From assembly GCA_946407635.1 (NCBI GenBank), contig CAMJOZ010000004.1, positions 1-52,723 of the forward strand: DNA of 52,723 nucleotides, written 5' to 3'. Source of the DNA: an uncultured Caryophanales bacterium. Its GTDB lineage: Bacteria; Bacillota_I; Bacilli_A; Acholeplasmatales; Anaeroplasmataceae. The position numbers and the translations under genes were made by a program. Shown one piece after another: positions 9,337 through 18,128 of this stretch. The notes beneath the pieces were generated by a model. It had not been told where the DNA came from. It saw only the letters and a program-made list of their open reading frames with translations, and made no database searches. Within the stretch, counting starts at the first letter, position 1; every line of letters begins with the position of its first letter.

Positions 9337-10638
9337 TTGCTTAACAAGATTAAGCTTATCTTTAGTAATCGTGAGATTGTTTTAAAGATATTAATCACTT
9401 TTGCTTTACTGTTAGTATTTAAGGCTGGAACTTATATACCAATCCCATTAATTGATACAACAAATGTTAAAGCTGTTGTTTCTAATAATGACTTCCTAAC
9501 AGTATTAAATGCTTTTTCTGGAGGAGGTTTAAGTAACTTCTCTATATTAGCTTTAGGTATTTCACCATATATTACAGCATCAATTGTTGTTCAAATGCTT
9601 CAAATAGTTATTCCTAAGTTTAAGGAATGGAGCGAATCAGGTGAAGTTGGTAAGCAAAAGCTTAACAGAATCACTAGATATGTAACTATAGTTATTGCAA
9701 TGATTCAAGGCTTATTAATTATCTTCAGTTTAGGTTCTAGACCAGATAATATTTTACAAGCCTCAGTGTTACAATATAAAAATGTTTATTGGTTAATCTA
9801 TATCTACATGGCAATAGTTGTTACAGCTGGTTCTGCATTTACAATGTGGTTAGCTGATTTAATTACTCGTCATGGTGCAGGTAATGGTTCATCAATGATA
9901 ATCATGGCAGGTATCGTATCTTCAATCCCTCCTATGTTTACAACATTAACAAATACATATTTAGGTGCTAATTTCTCAGGATTAAATTTATTCTTATTTA
10001 TCTTGGTATTAGTATTATATATTGCTATGATTGTTGGAGTTGTATACTTTGAAGGAGCAGTAAGAAAGGTTCCTGTTCAATATGCAAACCGTCAAGCTGG
10101 TCAACAAGGCTCTGATATTCCTATCAAGCTTAATAGTGCAAATGTTATTCCAGTAATTTTTGCATCAACAATACTTTCAATCCCAATGACTATAATTGGT
10201 GTTATGGGTTTATCAACTGAAACATCAACTGGAGCATTCTGGGTAAATCAAGTATTCTCAACACATCAGCCTATCGGTGTAACATTATATGTTATTATGA
10301 TTGTATTCTTTAGCTTTTTCTATTCATTCATGCAAGTTGACCCAGAGCAAATAGCTGATAATTTAGAAAAGCAAGGAGCATTTATTCCAGGATATCGTCC
10401 TGGTGAGGAAACTAAGCAACAATTATCTAAGATGTTATTTAGAATAACATTAATAGGTTCAGCTTATTTAGTAATTCTTGCATTAGTTCCAATTATCGTT
10501 TCAATAGCCTTTGGCTTTGGATCCTCTGTTACAGTTGGAGGTACATCTTTGATAATTTTAGTTGGTGTAGCGATTGAGACATTACGTCAAATTGAAACTC
10601 AAGCTGAGACAAAAGATTACCAAGGATTCTTAGATTAA
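9337..10638 (+). CDS. secY: preprotein translocase subunit SecY
   Basis: SecY, 433 aa, the channel of the Sec translocon in the cytoplasmic membrane. About ten hydrophobic segments are seen. Characteristic pieces are [23 protein letters not shown] near residue 70, [11 protein letters not shown] (cytoplasmic loop) and [13 protein letters not shown], the ribosome/SecA-contact loop. It starts with TTG one base after the rplO stop, behind GTTGAGGTGATT, so it is likely translated by coupling. adk follows after 17 bases. Confidence 0.97.
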   Translation: MLNKIKLIFSNREIVLKILITFALLLVFKAGTYIPIPLIDTTNVKAVVSNNDFLTVLNAFSGGGLSNFSILALGISPYITASIVVQMLQIVIPKFKEWSESGEVGKQKLNRITRYVTIVIAMIQGLLIIFSLGSRPDNILQASVLQYKNVYWLIYIYMAIVVTAGSAFTMWLADLITRHGAGNGSSMIIMAGIVSSIPPMFTTLTNTYLGANFSGLNLFLFILVLVLYIAMIVGVVYFEGAVRKVPVQYANRQAGQQGSDIPIKLNSANVIPVIFASTILSIPMTIIGVMGLSTETSTGAFWVNQVFSTHQPIGVTLYVIMIVFFSFFYSFMQVDPEQIADNLEKQGAFIPGYRPGEETKQQLSKMLFRITLIGSAYLVILALVPIIVSIAFGFGSSVTVGGTSLIILVGVAIETLRQIETQAETKDYQGFLD

Positions 10639-10655
10639 TAAGGAGGAAAAACATA

Positions 10656-11300
10656 ATGAAATTATTAATTATGGGAAGACCCGGCGCAGGTAAGGGTACA
10701 CAAGCTGCAAATATTAAAGAATATTATAATATTCCACATATTTCAACTGGTGATATGTTCCGTGCCGCTATCAAAAATGAAACAAAACTTGGTCTATTAG
10801 CTAAAAGCTATATGGACAAAGGAGCTTTAGTACCAGATGATGTAACAATCGGTATTGTAAAGGAAAGACTTCTTGAGGATGATTGTAAGAAGGGATTCTT
10901 ATTAGATGGTTTCCCTAGAACAATTCTTCAAGCAGAAGCTTTAGATGAATTCTTAAAAGAAAATGGTGTTAAGCTAGATGCAGTTTTAGATGTTAATGTA
11001 AAACCTGAAATTCTAGTAAGACGTATGGTTGGTAGAAGAGTATGTAAGACTTGTGGAGCAACATATCATGTTGAATTCAATGCTCCAAAGAAGGATGGTA
11101 TTTGTGATAACTGTGGAAGTCCACTTATCCAAAGACAAGATGATACTGAAGCTACAGCTAAGAATCGTTTAGAGGTATATGATAATAATACCGCACCACT
11201 TTTAGCTTATTATAAGAATCAAAACATTCTAAAAACTGTTGATGGTGATCAACCATTAGAAAAGGTTTTTGAAGATATTAAAGCAGTTTTAGGTGCTTAA
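10656..11300 (+). CDS. adk: adenylate kinase, zinc-lid type
   Basis: Adenylate kinase, 214 aa, interconverting ATP+AMP and 2 ADP. The P-loop is GRPGAGKGT (7-15), the AMP site contains STGDMFRAA (30-38) and LDGFPRT (83-89). The long LID domain carries four cysteines, C130/C133 and C150/C153, so it is the zinc-binding Gram-positive form. The SD AAGGAGGAA is strong. The secY-adk-map order is standard. Confidence 0.98.
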   Translation: MKLLIMGRPGAGKGTQAANIKEYYNIPHISTGDMFRAAIKNETKLGLLAKSYMDKGALVPDDVTIGIVKERLLEDDCKKGFLLDGFPRTILQAEALDEFLKENGVKLDAVLDVNVKPEILVRRMVGRRVCKTCGATYHVEFNAPKKDGICDNCGSPLIQRQDDTEATAKNRLEVYDNNTAPLLAYYKNQNILKTVDGDQPLEKVFEDIKAVLGA

Positions 11301-11307
11301 GAGATTT

Positions 11308-12057
11308 ATGATTGAAATCAAAAGTGAAAGAGAAATTCAATTAATGAAAGAGGCAGGACGTGTTGTTGCGTTATGCCTTGAAGCAATGAAGGATGCAGTT
11401 AAGCCTGGTGTCACAACTATGGAATTAAACAATATCTGTGAAAAGATTATTGTTGAAAATGGTTGTGTACCATCTTGTAAAGGATATGAAGGCTTTCCTG
11501 CAACAATTTGTGCTTCAGTTAATGAAGTTGTGGTACATGGTATTCCATCTAATAAACAAAAACTAAAAAAAGGCGATATAATCGATGTTGATTTAGTTTG
11601 TGCATACAAGGGATATCATGCTGATGCATGCTATACATATAAGGTTGGAGAGGTAAATCCTAAAGTTGAAGAACTTTTAGATGTAACTCAAAAAGCCTTA
11701 TATGAAGGTATTAGCAAAGTTCGTGCTGGAGTACATCTTGGAGATGTTGAAGCAGCGATTGGAGATTATATTAAACCATATGGTTATGGTATAATAGATT
11801 CATTCACAGGACATGGCATTGGTAGAAAAATGCATGAAGAACCAAATATCTTTAATTTTGGTACTAAAGGAACCGGCCCTATCTTAGAAGAAGGTATGGT
11901 ATTATGCATTGAACCAATGGTTGCCATGGGTACACATAAAATACGAGTTTTATCTGACGGATGGACTGCAGTAACAATTGATAAAAAGCCTGCAGCTCAC
12001 TTCGAACACACTATAGTTGTTCGTAAAGACGGATATGAGATAATAACTCAACTTTAA
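11308..12057 (+). CDS. map: methionine aminopeptidase type I
   Basis: Methionine aminopeptidase, 249 aa, which removes initiator Met from nascent proteins with a dinuclear metal centre. Metal-site pieces are visible: DVDLVCAYKGYHADACYT, FTGHGIGRKMHEEPN and EGMVLCIEP, with a final FEHTIVV. The ATG at 11308 gives the typical MIEIKSEREIQLM start and normal length. An in-frame GTG at 11293 overlaps adk and is less likely. Neither start has a strong SD, so coupling to adk is possible. Confidence 0.95.
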   Translation: MIEIKSEREIQLMKEAGRVVALCLEAMKDAVKPGVTTMELNNICEKIIVENGCVPSCKGYEGFPATICASVNEVVVHGIPSNKQKLKKGDIIDVDLVCAYKGYHADACYTYKVGEVNPKVEELLDVTQKALYEGISKVRAGVHLGDVEAAIGDYIKPYGYGIIDSFTGHGIGRKMHEEPNIFNFGTKGTGPILEEGMVLCIEPMVAMGTHKIRVLSDGWTAVTIDKKPAAHFEHTIVVRKDGYEIITQL

Positions 12058-12080
12058 TATTCTAGGAGGCTAAATTTTAA

Positions 12081-12302
12081 ATGGCAAAAAAAGATGATGT
12101 AATTGAGATGGAAGGTGTTGTACAAGATGTACTACCTAACACACAATTTATTGTAACATTAGACAATGGTCACCAAGTTAAAGCCCACGTTTCTGGTAAA
12201 ATCCGCATGAATAACATACGCATTTTACCAGGTGATAAGGTAACTATTGAGTTATCAACCTATGATTTAACACGTGGCAGAATTACTTACAGACACAAAT
12301 AA
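12081..12302 (+). CDS. infA: translation initiation factor IF-1
   Basis: IF-1, 73 aa, an OB-fold protein that occupies the 30S A site during initiation. The family sequence is complete, from [14 protein letters not shown] to the C-terminal [13 protein letters not shown]. The SD TAGGAGGC lies upstream of the ATG. It sits between map and rpmJ as in Bacillus. A KOW-domain gene sometimes found before infA is absent. Confidence 0.98.
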   Translation: MAKKDDVIEMEGVVQDVLPNTQFIVTLDNGHQVKAHVSGKIRMNNIRILPGDKVTIELSTYDLTRGRITYRHK

Positions 12303-12320
12303 TATTGGAGGTATTAAAAA

Positions 12321-12434
12321 ATGAAAGTAAGACCATCAGTAAAACCAATATGCGATAAATGCAAGGTTATTAAACGTAAAGGCCGTGTTATGGTTATTTG
12401 CGAAAACCCAAAACATAAACAAAGACAAGGATAA
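12321..12434 (+). CDS. rpmJ: 50S ribosomal protein L36, zinc-binding type
   Basis: A 37-aa gene read directly from the infA-rpsM gap. The product is [20 protein letters not shown] followed by [17 protein letters not shown], a perfect L36. The zinc ligands are C11, C14, C27 and H32. The SD TTGGAGGT stands before the ATG at 12321. It is 18 bases after infA and 24 before rpsM. Confidence 0.98.
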   Translation: MKVRPSVKPICDKCKVIKRKGRVMVICENPKHKQRQG

Positions 12435-12458
12435 GATTTAGAAGGTAGGAAATAAATT

Positions 12459-12824
12459 ATGGCACGTATTGCAGGAGTAGATATTCCAAATGAAAAGAGA
12501 GTTGTAATTTCTCTTACTTATATTTATGGTATTGGAGAAAGTACATCAAAACAAATATTAAAAAATGCGGGTGTATCTGAAGACATTCGTACAAAAGATT
12601 TAACTGAAGAACAATTAAGTGCAATTCGTTCTCAAGTATCTAAGATTAAAGTAGAAGGTGACCTTCGTAGAGAAGTAAACCTAAATATTAAGCGTTTAAT
12701 GGAAATTGGTTGCTACAGAGGTATGCGTCATCGTAAAGGTTTACCTGTACGTGGACAAAATACTCGTAATAATGCGAGAACTCGTAAGGGTCCAAGACAT
12801 ACTATAGCTAACCATAAGAAGTAA
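12459..12824 (+). CDS. rpsM: 30S ribosomal protein S13
   Basis: S13, 121 aa, in the 30S head, where its tail contacts P-site tRNA and its body contacts L5. It starts [21 protein letters not shown]. The helix-hairpin-helix-like [14 protein letters not shown] and the basic tail [16 protein letters not shown] are conserved. The upstream signal is GAAGGTAGG. It opens the alpha-operon portion, with no separate promoter visible. Confidence 0.98.
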   Translation: MARIAGVDIPNEKRVVISLTYIYGIGESTSKQILKNAGVSEDIRTKDLTEEQLSAIRSQVSKIKVEGDLRREVNLNIKRLMEIGCYRGMRHRKGLPVRGQNTRNNARTRKGPRHTIANHKK

Positions 12825-12842
12825 TAAGGAGGAAATTGAAAT

Positions 12843-13226
12843 ATGGCACGTAAAGTTACAAAGCGTAGAGTAAAAAGAAATGTACCTGTTGGTGTAGCTC
12901 ATATTCACTCTACATTTAATAATACAATTGTTACTATTACTGATCCTGAAGGAAATGTAATTTCTTGGTCAAGTGCTGGTGCATTAGGATTCAAAGGTAG
13001 TCGTAAATCAACTCCTTTTGCCGCACAAATGGCTGCTGAAGCTGCTGCAAAGAGCGCAGTAGATCAAGGCGTAGCTAAGGTTGAAGTATCAGTAAAAGGT
13101 CCAGGACAAGGAAGAGAAGCTGCAATTAGATCATTAACTGTTGCAGGATTAGAAATAACAGCCATCACAGATGTTACACCAGTTCCACATAATGGTTGTC
13201 GTCCACCAAAGCGTCCTAGAGGATAA
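12843..13226 (+). CDS. rpsK: 30S ribosomal protein S11
   Basis: S11, 127 aa, on the 30S platform next to mRNA at the E site. Diagnostic pieces are [29 protein letters not shown] and the C-terminal [13 protein letters not shown]. The SD AAGGAGGAA precedes the ATG. It is followed by an 83-base AT-rich gap before rpoA, the longest inside the superoperon. No convincing promoter or hairpin was seen there. Confidence 0.98.
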   Translation: MARKVTKRRVKRNVPVGVAHIHSTFNNTIVTITDPEGNVISWSSAGALGFKGSRKSTPFAAQMAAEAAAKSAVDQGVAKVEVSVKGPGQGREAAIRSLTVAGLEITAITDVTPVPHNGCRPPKRPRG

Positions 13227-13309
13227 TTTGGATTGTTGTTAGTAGTAAAAAATTTAATAAATATCAAAAAAATTAAAATCGAAATTAATAACAGGAGGCC
13301 CATTAATTA

Positions 13310-14269
13310 ATGAAAGATTTAAAATTCGAAAAACCAAAAACAAGTGTTATAGATATATCTGAAGGTGGAAATTACGGAAAGTTCGAAATTACTCCACTTG
13401 AAAGAGGATTTGGTACTACAATTGGAAATGCACTTCGTAGAACATTAATATCATCATTACCAGGAGCTGCTATCGTTAATGTAAAAATTGACGGTGCTGA
13501 GCATGAATTTCAAAATGTTGATGGCGTTGTTGAAGATGTTATTACAATTATTTTAAATTTAAAGAGAATTGTATTATCAGTAGATTCAGATGATCCTAAC
13601 TATGAAAAAGTTGTAGAACTTGACAAGGGTGAGGGCGAAGTATTAGCTGGTGATATTATCCATGATAACGAAATAAAGGTTATCAATCCAGATTTACATA
13701 TAGCTACAGTAGCAGCTGGTGGAAATTTACACATGTTTATGACTATTCGTAAGGGTGTAGGTTTCGTTTCATCTGTTCAAAATAAAGAATTCGTAAAGAG
13801 TGTAGGTGTTATTCCTATTGATGCTATTTATACTCCAGTAGTTAATGTTGGATTTACAGTAGCAAAAACTCGTGCTGAGGGTTCAAATGTAGCATCATTT
13901 GATAAGCTTGAAATTGAAGTAACAACTAATGGCTCAATTACTGCTAAGGAAGCAATCGCTGTAGCTTCAAAGATGATGATTGAACACTTAAAGGTTGTTG
14001 TTGAATTAAGCGAAAAAGCATCTGATACTGAATATATGATTGAGGCTGAAGACGATTCACAAAATCGTAAGCTTGATACAAATATTGATGACTTAGATTT
14101 AACAGTTCGTTCTTATAACTGCTTAAAGAGAGCTAATATCAATAAAGTATCAGAATTATGTGATAAGACTGAAGAGGATATGATCAAGGTTCGTAATCTT
14201 GGTAGAAAATCTCTAAAGGAAATTAAGGAAAAGCTAGAACAATTAGGTTTAAGCTTCAGAAAAAACTAA
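13310..14269 (+). CDS. rpoA: RNA polymerase subunit alpha
   Basis: RNA polymerase alpha, 319 aa. The N-terminal assembly domain shows GGNYGKFEITPLERGFGTTIGNALRR, and the C-terminal DNA/activator-binding domain shows LDLTVRSYNCLKRANI and VRNLGRKSLKEIKEKL. The two are joined by an acidic linker around residue 240-255. The length is close to the Bacillus protein. The SD ACAGGAGG (13291-13298) fixes the ATG at 13310. rplQ follows. Confidence 0.98.
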   Translation: MKDLKFEKPKTSVIDISEGGNYGKFEITPLERGFGTTIGNALRRTLISSLPGAAIVNVKIDGAEHEFQNVDGVVEDVITIILNLKRIVLSVDSDDPNYEKVVELDKGEGEVLAGDIIHDNEIKVINPDLHIATVAAGGNLHMFMTIRKGVGFVSSVQNKEFVKSVGVIPIDAIYTPVVNVGFTVAKTRAEGSNVASFDKLEIEVTTNGSITAKEAIAVASKMMIEHLKVVVELSEKASDTEYMIEAEDDSQNRKLDTNIDDLDLTVRSYNCLKRANINKVSELCDKTEEDMIKVRNLGRKSLKEIKEKLEQLGLSFRKN

Positions 14270-14289
14270 TTTAAAGAAGGAGTTATATT

Positions 14290-14649
14290 ATGGCTTATAG
14301 TAGATTACGTCGTAGTTCTGACCAAAGAAAAGCATTACTTCGTGACTTAGTTACAGATTTAATCTTAAATGGTCAAATTGAAACTACTGTAACAAAGGCA
14401 AGAGAATTAAAGAGACTTGCTGATAAAATGGTTACATTAGGTAAAGCAAATACACTTCATGCTCGTCGTCAAGCAGCATCATTCATTCGTTTTGAAAAGG
14501 ATGAAGAAGGTAAATTTGCTGTACAAAAATTATTTAGCGAAATTGCACCTAAATTTAAGGATCGTAATGGTGGTTATACACGTGTTATCAAGACTGGTTT
14601 CCGTCGTGGTGACAACGCTCCAATGGCTATCATTGCATTTGTTGAATAA
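14290..14649 (+). CDS. rplQ: 50S ribosomal protein L17
   Basis: L17, 119 aa, the last gene of the superoperon. It starts [20 protein letters not shown] and ends with [15 protein letters not shown], both typical. The upstream signal is AAGAAGGAG. A hairpin terminator begins 13 bases downstream. The ecf transporter genes and truA-rplM-rpsI that often follow rplQ in Bacilli are not present here. Confidence 0.98.
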   Translation: MAYSRLRRSSDQRKALLRDLVTDLILNGQIETTVTKARELKRLADKMVTLGKANTLHARRQAASFIRFEKDEEGKFAVQKLFSEIAPKFKDRNGGYTRVIKTGFRRGDNAPMAIIAFVE

Positions 14650-14661
14650 TAAAACAAAAAT

Positions 14662-14694
14662 GGTGAGAATTGATATTCTCGCCTTTTATTTTTC
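14662..14694 (+). terminator. terminator of the ribosomal superoperon
   Basis: GGTGAGAAT (14662-14670), a TGAT loop and ATTCTCGCC (14675-14683) form a nine-pair stem with one G-U pair, followed by a T-rich tract. It comes right after rplQ and fits a Rho-independent terminator. Confidence 0.85.
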
Positions 14695-14745
14695 TCTAAA
14701 ATGAATTTATTCATTTAAAATAACAAAAAAGTAGGATTATCTAAC

Positions 14746-14783
14746 TTGAAAGTTGTCTTTCTTTATCATATAATTATTATATG
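14746..14783 (+). promoter_or_regulatory. promoter with dyad over the -10
   Basis: TTGAAA at 14746-14751 and TATAAT at 14769-14774 are 17 bases apart, a near-consensus sigma-A promoter. The -10 lies inside the inverted repeat CATATAA-TTA-TTATATG (14767-14783), which could be a repressor operator or chance in AT-rich DNA. It drives the acidic-repeat protein gene starting at 14812. Confidence 0.65.
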
Positions 14784-14811
14784 ATTTTATCAAATTTTAC
14801 GAGGTGATATA

Positions 14812-15819
14812 ATGTTTTTAGAACAAACAGGTTGGTTTTGGGATTTAGCCAACAAAATTGCTAGTAGTATGGGATTAGAAGCAAAGGATGTTATATTCTT
14901 TGGTGCAATTATTTTAGTAATAATAATTATTATTATTTGGGTAATTATCGATAGAATTATTGCAAGTAAGAAAAAGAAGAAAGCTTTAGCTCAAGAAGCT
15001 CAAAAAGAAGAAGCTTTAGTTAAGACTGAAGAAACACCTAATGAAGAATCTAATGATGTTCAAGAAGAACCTATTAAAGAAGAATCTGCAGAAAATAATC
15101 CTACTGAAGATGAACATGAAAAAGAATTAGAAGCTGCAAAGCATGCAACTATTGTTATAGCTTCTAAGAAAGATAAAGATGAAACTCCAGTTGAAGAAAC
15201 TAAGGAAGAAACAGTTGCTGAAGAAACTCAAGAGGAAGCTGCTGAAGAACCAGTAGCTGAGGAAGCTAAAGAAGAGACAGCTGAAGAACCAGTAGTTGAA
15301 GAAGCTAAAGAAGAAACTGCTGAAGAACCAGTAGCTGATGAAGTTCAAGAGGAAACTGTTGAAGAGCCTGTAGCTGATGAAGTTCAAGAGGAAGCTGCTG
15401 AAGAGCCAGTAGTTGAAGAAACTCAAGAAGAAGCTGCTGAAAAGCCAGTAGTTGAAGAAGCAAAAGAAGAAACTGTTGAAGAGCCAGTAGCTGAGGAAAC
15501 TCAAGAAGAAACTGCTAAAGAACCAGTAGCTGAGGAAACTCAAGAAGAAACTGCTGAAGAACCAGTAGTTGAAGAAGCTCAAGAAGAAACTGCTGAGGAA
15601 CCAGTAGCTGAAGAAGCTCAAGAAGAAGCAGTTGAGGAACCAGTAGCTGAGGAAGCTCAAGAAGAGACAGCTGAAGAGCCTGTAGTTGAAGAAACTCAAG
15701 AAGAAAACAATGATCAAGAACCAACTGAAGATAATTCTATTGATCCTGAATTTGAAAGTCGTAAAGAGTCTTATATAAAAGATCTTGAAGATTTATTAAA
15801 ATATATTGAAAAGAATTAA
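14812..15819 (+). CDS. membrane-anchored acidic-repeat protein
   Basis: No known family was recognised; 335 aa. Residues 1-26 look amphipathic and residues 27-50 form one very hydrophobic Ile/Val-rich membrane helix followed by SKKKKK, which places the rest in the cytoplasm by the positive-inside rule. Residues 145-300 are twelve copies of a 13-residue acidic unit, consensus EEPVAEEAQEETA. A short helical C-terminal segment, SYIKDLEDLLKYIEKN, follows. The SD GAGGTGAT fixes the ATG. The gene has its own promoter and shares an operon with the Lys/Ala-rich YegP-type protein 18 bases downstream. An acidic cytoplasmic linker or scaffold is inferred; the partner is unknown. Confidence 0.85.
   Translation: MFLEQTGWFWDLANKIASSMGLEAKDVIFFGAIILVIIIIIIWVIIDRIIASKKKKKALAQEAQKEEALVKTEETPNEESNDVQEEPIKEESAENNPTEDEHEKELEAAKHATIVIASKKDKDETPVEETKEETVAEETQEEAAEEPVAEEAKEETAEEPVVEEAKEETAEEPVADEVQEETVEEPVADEVQEEAAEEPVVEETQEEAAEKPVVEEAKEETVEEPVAEETQEETAKEPVAEETQEETAEEPVVEEAQEETAEEPVAEEAQEEAVEEPVAEEAQEETAEEPVVEETQEENNDQEPTEDNSIDPEFESRKESYIKDLEDLLKYIEKN
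15244..15711 (+). repeat. twelve 39-base tandem repeats in a coding region
   Basis: Twelve in-frame units of 39 bases, each coding for 13 residues of the type EEPV-[AV]-EE-[AT]-[QK]-EE-[TA]-[AV]. Copies differ mostly at synonymous sites and at the A/V, A/T and Q/K positions. Because the period is a multiple of three, the reverse strand also stays open and gives a false long ORF. A degenerate copy precedes the array. Confidence 0.95.
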
Positions 15820-15837
15820 TTTGGAGGTTATTGAAAT

Positions 15838-16971
15838 ATGGCAAAGAAAACAATGACAGTTGATGTTGAACAACTAAAAAAAGATATTGAAGCAATGAGA
15901 AATGCTAAAAATGATGCTGAAGCTAATAAAATTATGGCTAAGTATTCAAATGCTATAGATGATATGAAGAAAGCTGATGAAAAACCAGCTGAAACTAACC
16001 CAGTAGAAGAGAAAACTCCTGCTAAAAAAGCACCTACAAAATCTCAAGCTAAACCAGCTTCAAAGAAGGCAGAACCTAAGAAGACTGAAGCAAAGGCACC
16101 AGCTAAGAAAGCTGAAAAGGCAGAAACTAAGCCTGCAACTAAGAAAGCAGAGCCTAAAGCGACTGCAAAGAAGGCTGCCCCTGCTGCTAAAGCTACAGCT
16201 AAGACAGCTTCAAAGAAAGCAGAAACAAAAGAAGCTCCTAAGGGAAGAAGTTATAATGGTAAATATGAAATTTATCAAACAGGTGATTCTTATCAATATC
16301 ATTTAAAAGCATCTAATGGTGAAATCTTATTCCAATCTGAAACATATACATCTCGTGAAGGTATAGATAAGGCAATTGATGCTTTAATTAGAAATATTGA
16401 AACAGGAGATATTAAGATTTTTGCTGACAAGCATGGTCATTATAAATTTAAATTAGTATCAAAGAATTATAGAGTATTAGCTATCAGTGCTAACTATCCA
16501 ACTGAAAAAGGAGCTACAAGAGCTTCTGAATCATTCAAGAACTTTGCAGTTAAGGCTGACAAGGTTGATATCGAGTATGAAGATGCAGATTTAAAAACTG
16601 CCACTCCAATCGATGTTAATTTGAAGGATGATAAAGATGGTGGTAAATTCATCGTTGAAAGCTATAATGGCGAATTTAGCTGGGATTTAAAGGCTTCTAA
16701 TGGCCAAATCTTAGCACAAGCTTATGGATATACATCTAAAGCTGGTTGCTTAAATTCTATTGAAACATTTAAGAAAAATGTAATTGAAGGTACATTCAAG
16801 TGCGTAAAAGATAAAAATGGTAACTATGCTTATAAGTTATATTCTTTAGCTGGTAGAGTAACAATTGTTGGTGAAGCTTATCCTTCTAAAACATCTGCTG
16901 AATCTGCAGCTCAATCAGTTGCTTCATTCTATAAGAATGCAGTAATTGAAGAATTACCAGTTGAAAAATAA
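15838..16971 (+). CDS. YegP/DUF1508-like repeat protein with an H1-like basic region
   Basis: A 377-aa protein in three parts. Residues 1-50 are a helical N terminus. Residues 52-135 are a low-complexity Lys/Ala/Pro/Thr/Glu region with many KKAE, KKA and KPA steps, similar in composition to histone-H1-type tails. Residues 138-377 hold modules of the YegP (DUF1508) type: GKYEIYQTGDSYQYHLKASNG, then YTSREGIDKAID, and a second pair beginning GKFIVESYNG with YTSKAGCLNSIE. The function of DUF1508 is not established. It is second in the operon after the acidic-repeat membrane protein, with SD TTTGGAGG. Codon use is like that of the highly expressed genes. Family assignment is from pattern memory. 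Confidence 0.8.
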   Translation: MAKKTMTVDVEQLKKDIEAMRNAKNDAEANKIMAKYSNAIDDMKKADEKPAETNPVEEKTPAKKAPTKSQAKPASKKAEPKKTEAKAPAKKAEKAETKPATKKAEPKATAKKAAPAAKATAKTASKKAETKEAPKGRSYNGKYEIYQTGDSYQYHLKASNGEILFQSETYTSREGIDKAIDALIRNIETGDIKIFADKHGHYKFKLVSKNYRVLAISANYPTEKGATRASESFKNFAVKADKVDIEYEDADLKTATPIDVNLKDDKDGGKFIVESYNGEFSWDLKASNGQILAQAYGYTSKAGCLNSIETFKKNVIEGTFKCVKDKNGNYAYKLYSLAGRVTIVGEAYPSKTSAESAAQSVASFYKNAVIEELPVEK

Positions 16972-16984
16972 TAAATGTAAATTT

Positions 16985-17009
16985 GGGTATCTTTTGATAC
17001 CCTTTTTTT
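16985..17009 (+). terminator. terminator after the YegP-like gene
   Basis: GGGTATC (16985-16991), a TTTT loop and GATACCC (16996-17002) form a perfect seven-pair stem, followed by seven T's. It ends only 12 bases before the next ATG, so the methyltransferase gene may rely on read-through or on an unseen promoter. Confidence 0.9.
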
Positions 17010-17021
17010 AAAGGTGATTAT

Positions 17022-18128
17022 ATGGATATATTAATACCAGAAAACATAATAAAAGGAACTTTTTCAGTTAAGAAAAAGGATTCTAAATATGAGAAGGCTC
17101 ATCTTAAATTAATTGAAATTAATGGAGTTAATAAATATCAAATATCTTTATATACTGAAACTCAAGTATTTCATAATAATTATGATGTTGATAATATTAA
17201 TCTAGTAATTATTGATTTATTAGAAACATATTTCAATAATTTAGAATTATTTACACCTACTAATGTCTATGGTTATAGAATTAGCTCAAAAGGCAAGCTT
17301 TTAACTAATAAGAGGAATAATAATACTGATTTTGTAATAACTGCTCAAAATAAAGAAAAAAACCGCCTTTTAAAGGAAGGTGAGGTTATTCCAGCATTAG
17401 TAGATCTTGGTATAATGAATAATGAAGGAAAAGTATTAAAAGCTGGATATGATAAATATCGCCAAATTAATCGTTTCATCGAAATAATAAATGATTCTAT
17501 TAAGGATGAAAAATATTTAAAAATAATTGATTTTGGATGCGGTAAAAGTTATTTAACTTTTATTCTTTATCATTATTTAGTTAATGTTAAAAAAATATCA
17601 TGCGATATTATTGGCTTGGATTTAAAATCTGATGTTATAGACAACTGTAATAAATTAGCTTCAAAATATAAATATGATCATTTAAAATTTTTAAAAGGAA
17701 ATATTCAAGATTTTAAAGATGAAAAGGTTGATATAATAGTTACATTACATGCATGTGATACAGCTACTGATTATGCTTTATATCATGCAATAAATATGAA
17801 ATGTAGATACATATTTTCAGTACCTTGTTGTCAACATGAAATTAATAATGAGCTTGATTCTAGAAGCTTCCATTTAATAACTAAATATGGAATTTTAAAG
17901 GAAAGATTCTCATCTTTGTTAACAGATTCTATTAGAGCTAATATTTTAGAATATTATGGTTATAAAACTCAAGTTATGGAATTTGTTGATTTTGATAATT
18001 CACCTAAGAATTTATTGATTAGAGCACAATTAACTAATAACAAAAATACAAAAATAAAAGAAGAGCTAGATGCTCTTCTTAATGAATATCATATTAATCA
18101 AAAATTATATGATTTATTATTTAAATGA
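17022..18128 (+). CDS. class I SAM-dependent methyltransferase, METTL25-like
   Basis: A 368-aa protein. The C-terminal half is a Rossmann methyltransferase: SAM motif IIDFGCGKSYL (168-178), GLDLKS (198-203), then LHACDTATD (242-250) and the unusual PCCQHE (268-273). This combination is that of the Methyltransf_32 / METTL25-RRNAD1 type. The N-terminal 100 residues are a separate uncharacterised domain, linked by a segment containing KEKNRLLKEG. The substrate is not known to me for the bacterial members; an RNA is plausible. The SD AAAGGTGATTAT precedes the ATG. It ends in TGA and overlaps the convergent RNA methylase gene by 12 bases. The neighbour's terminator hairpin lies inside its 3' end. 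Confidence 0.85.
   Translation: MDILIPENIIKGTFSVKKKDSKYEKAHLKLIEINGVNKYQISLYTETQVFHNNYDVDNINLVIIDLLETYFNNLELFTPTNVYGYRISSKGKLLTNKRNNNTDFVITAQNKEKNRLLKEGEVIPALVDLGIMNNEGKVLKAGYDKYRQINRFIEIINDSIKDEKYLKIIDFGCGKSYLTFILYHYLVNVKKISCDIIGLDLKSDVIDNCNKLASKYKYDHLKFLKGNIQDFKDEKVDIIVTLHACDTATDYALYHAINMKCRYIFSVPCCQHEINNELDSRSFHLITKYGILKERFSSLLTDSIRANILEYYGYKTQVMEFVDFDNSPKNLLIRAQLTNNKNTKIKEELDALLNEYHINQKLYDLLFK
18046..18078 (-). terminator. minus-strand terminator inside the methyltransferase gene
   Basis: GAAGAGC (18060-18066), a five-base loop and GCTCTTC (18072-18078) make a perfect seven-pair stem. Read on the minus strand it is followed by TTTTATTTTTG, as expected of a terminator. It lies about 40 bases beyond the stop of the RNA methylase gene and within the opposite coding sequence. 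Confidence 0.75.

Noticed and set aside
11293-11307. GTG start for map overlapping adk
   Set aside because: The ATG at 11308 gives the normal methionine-aminopeptidase N terminus.
15127-15717. Long antisense ORF of about 196 codons rich in Phe, Ser and Leu
   Set aside because: It is the mirror of the 39-base acidic repeat array; the period is a multiple of three, so the reverse frame stays open. No SD and no plausible protein.
15515-15724. Second antisense ORF over the same repeats
   Set aside because: Same cause as the longer one: Leu-rich translation of the complement of the repeat.
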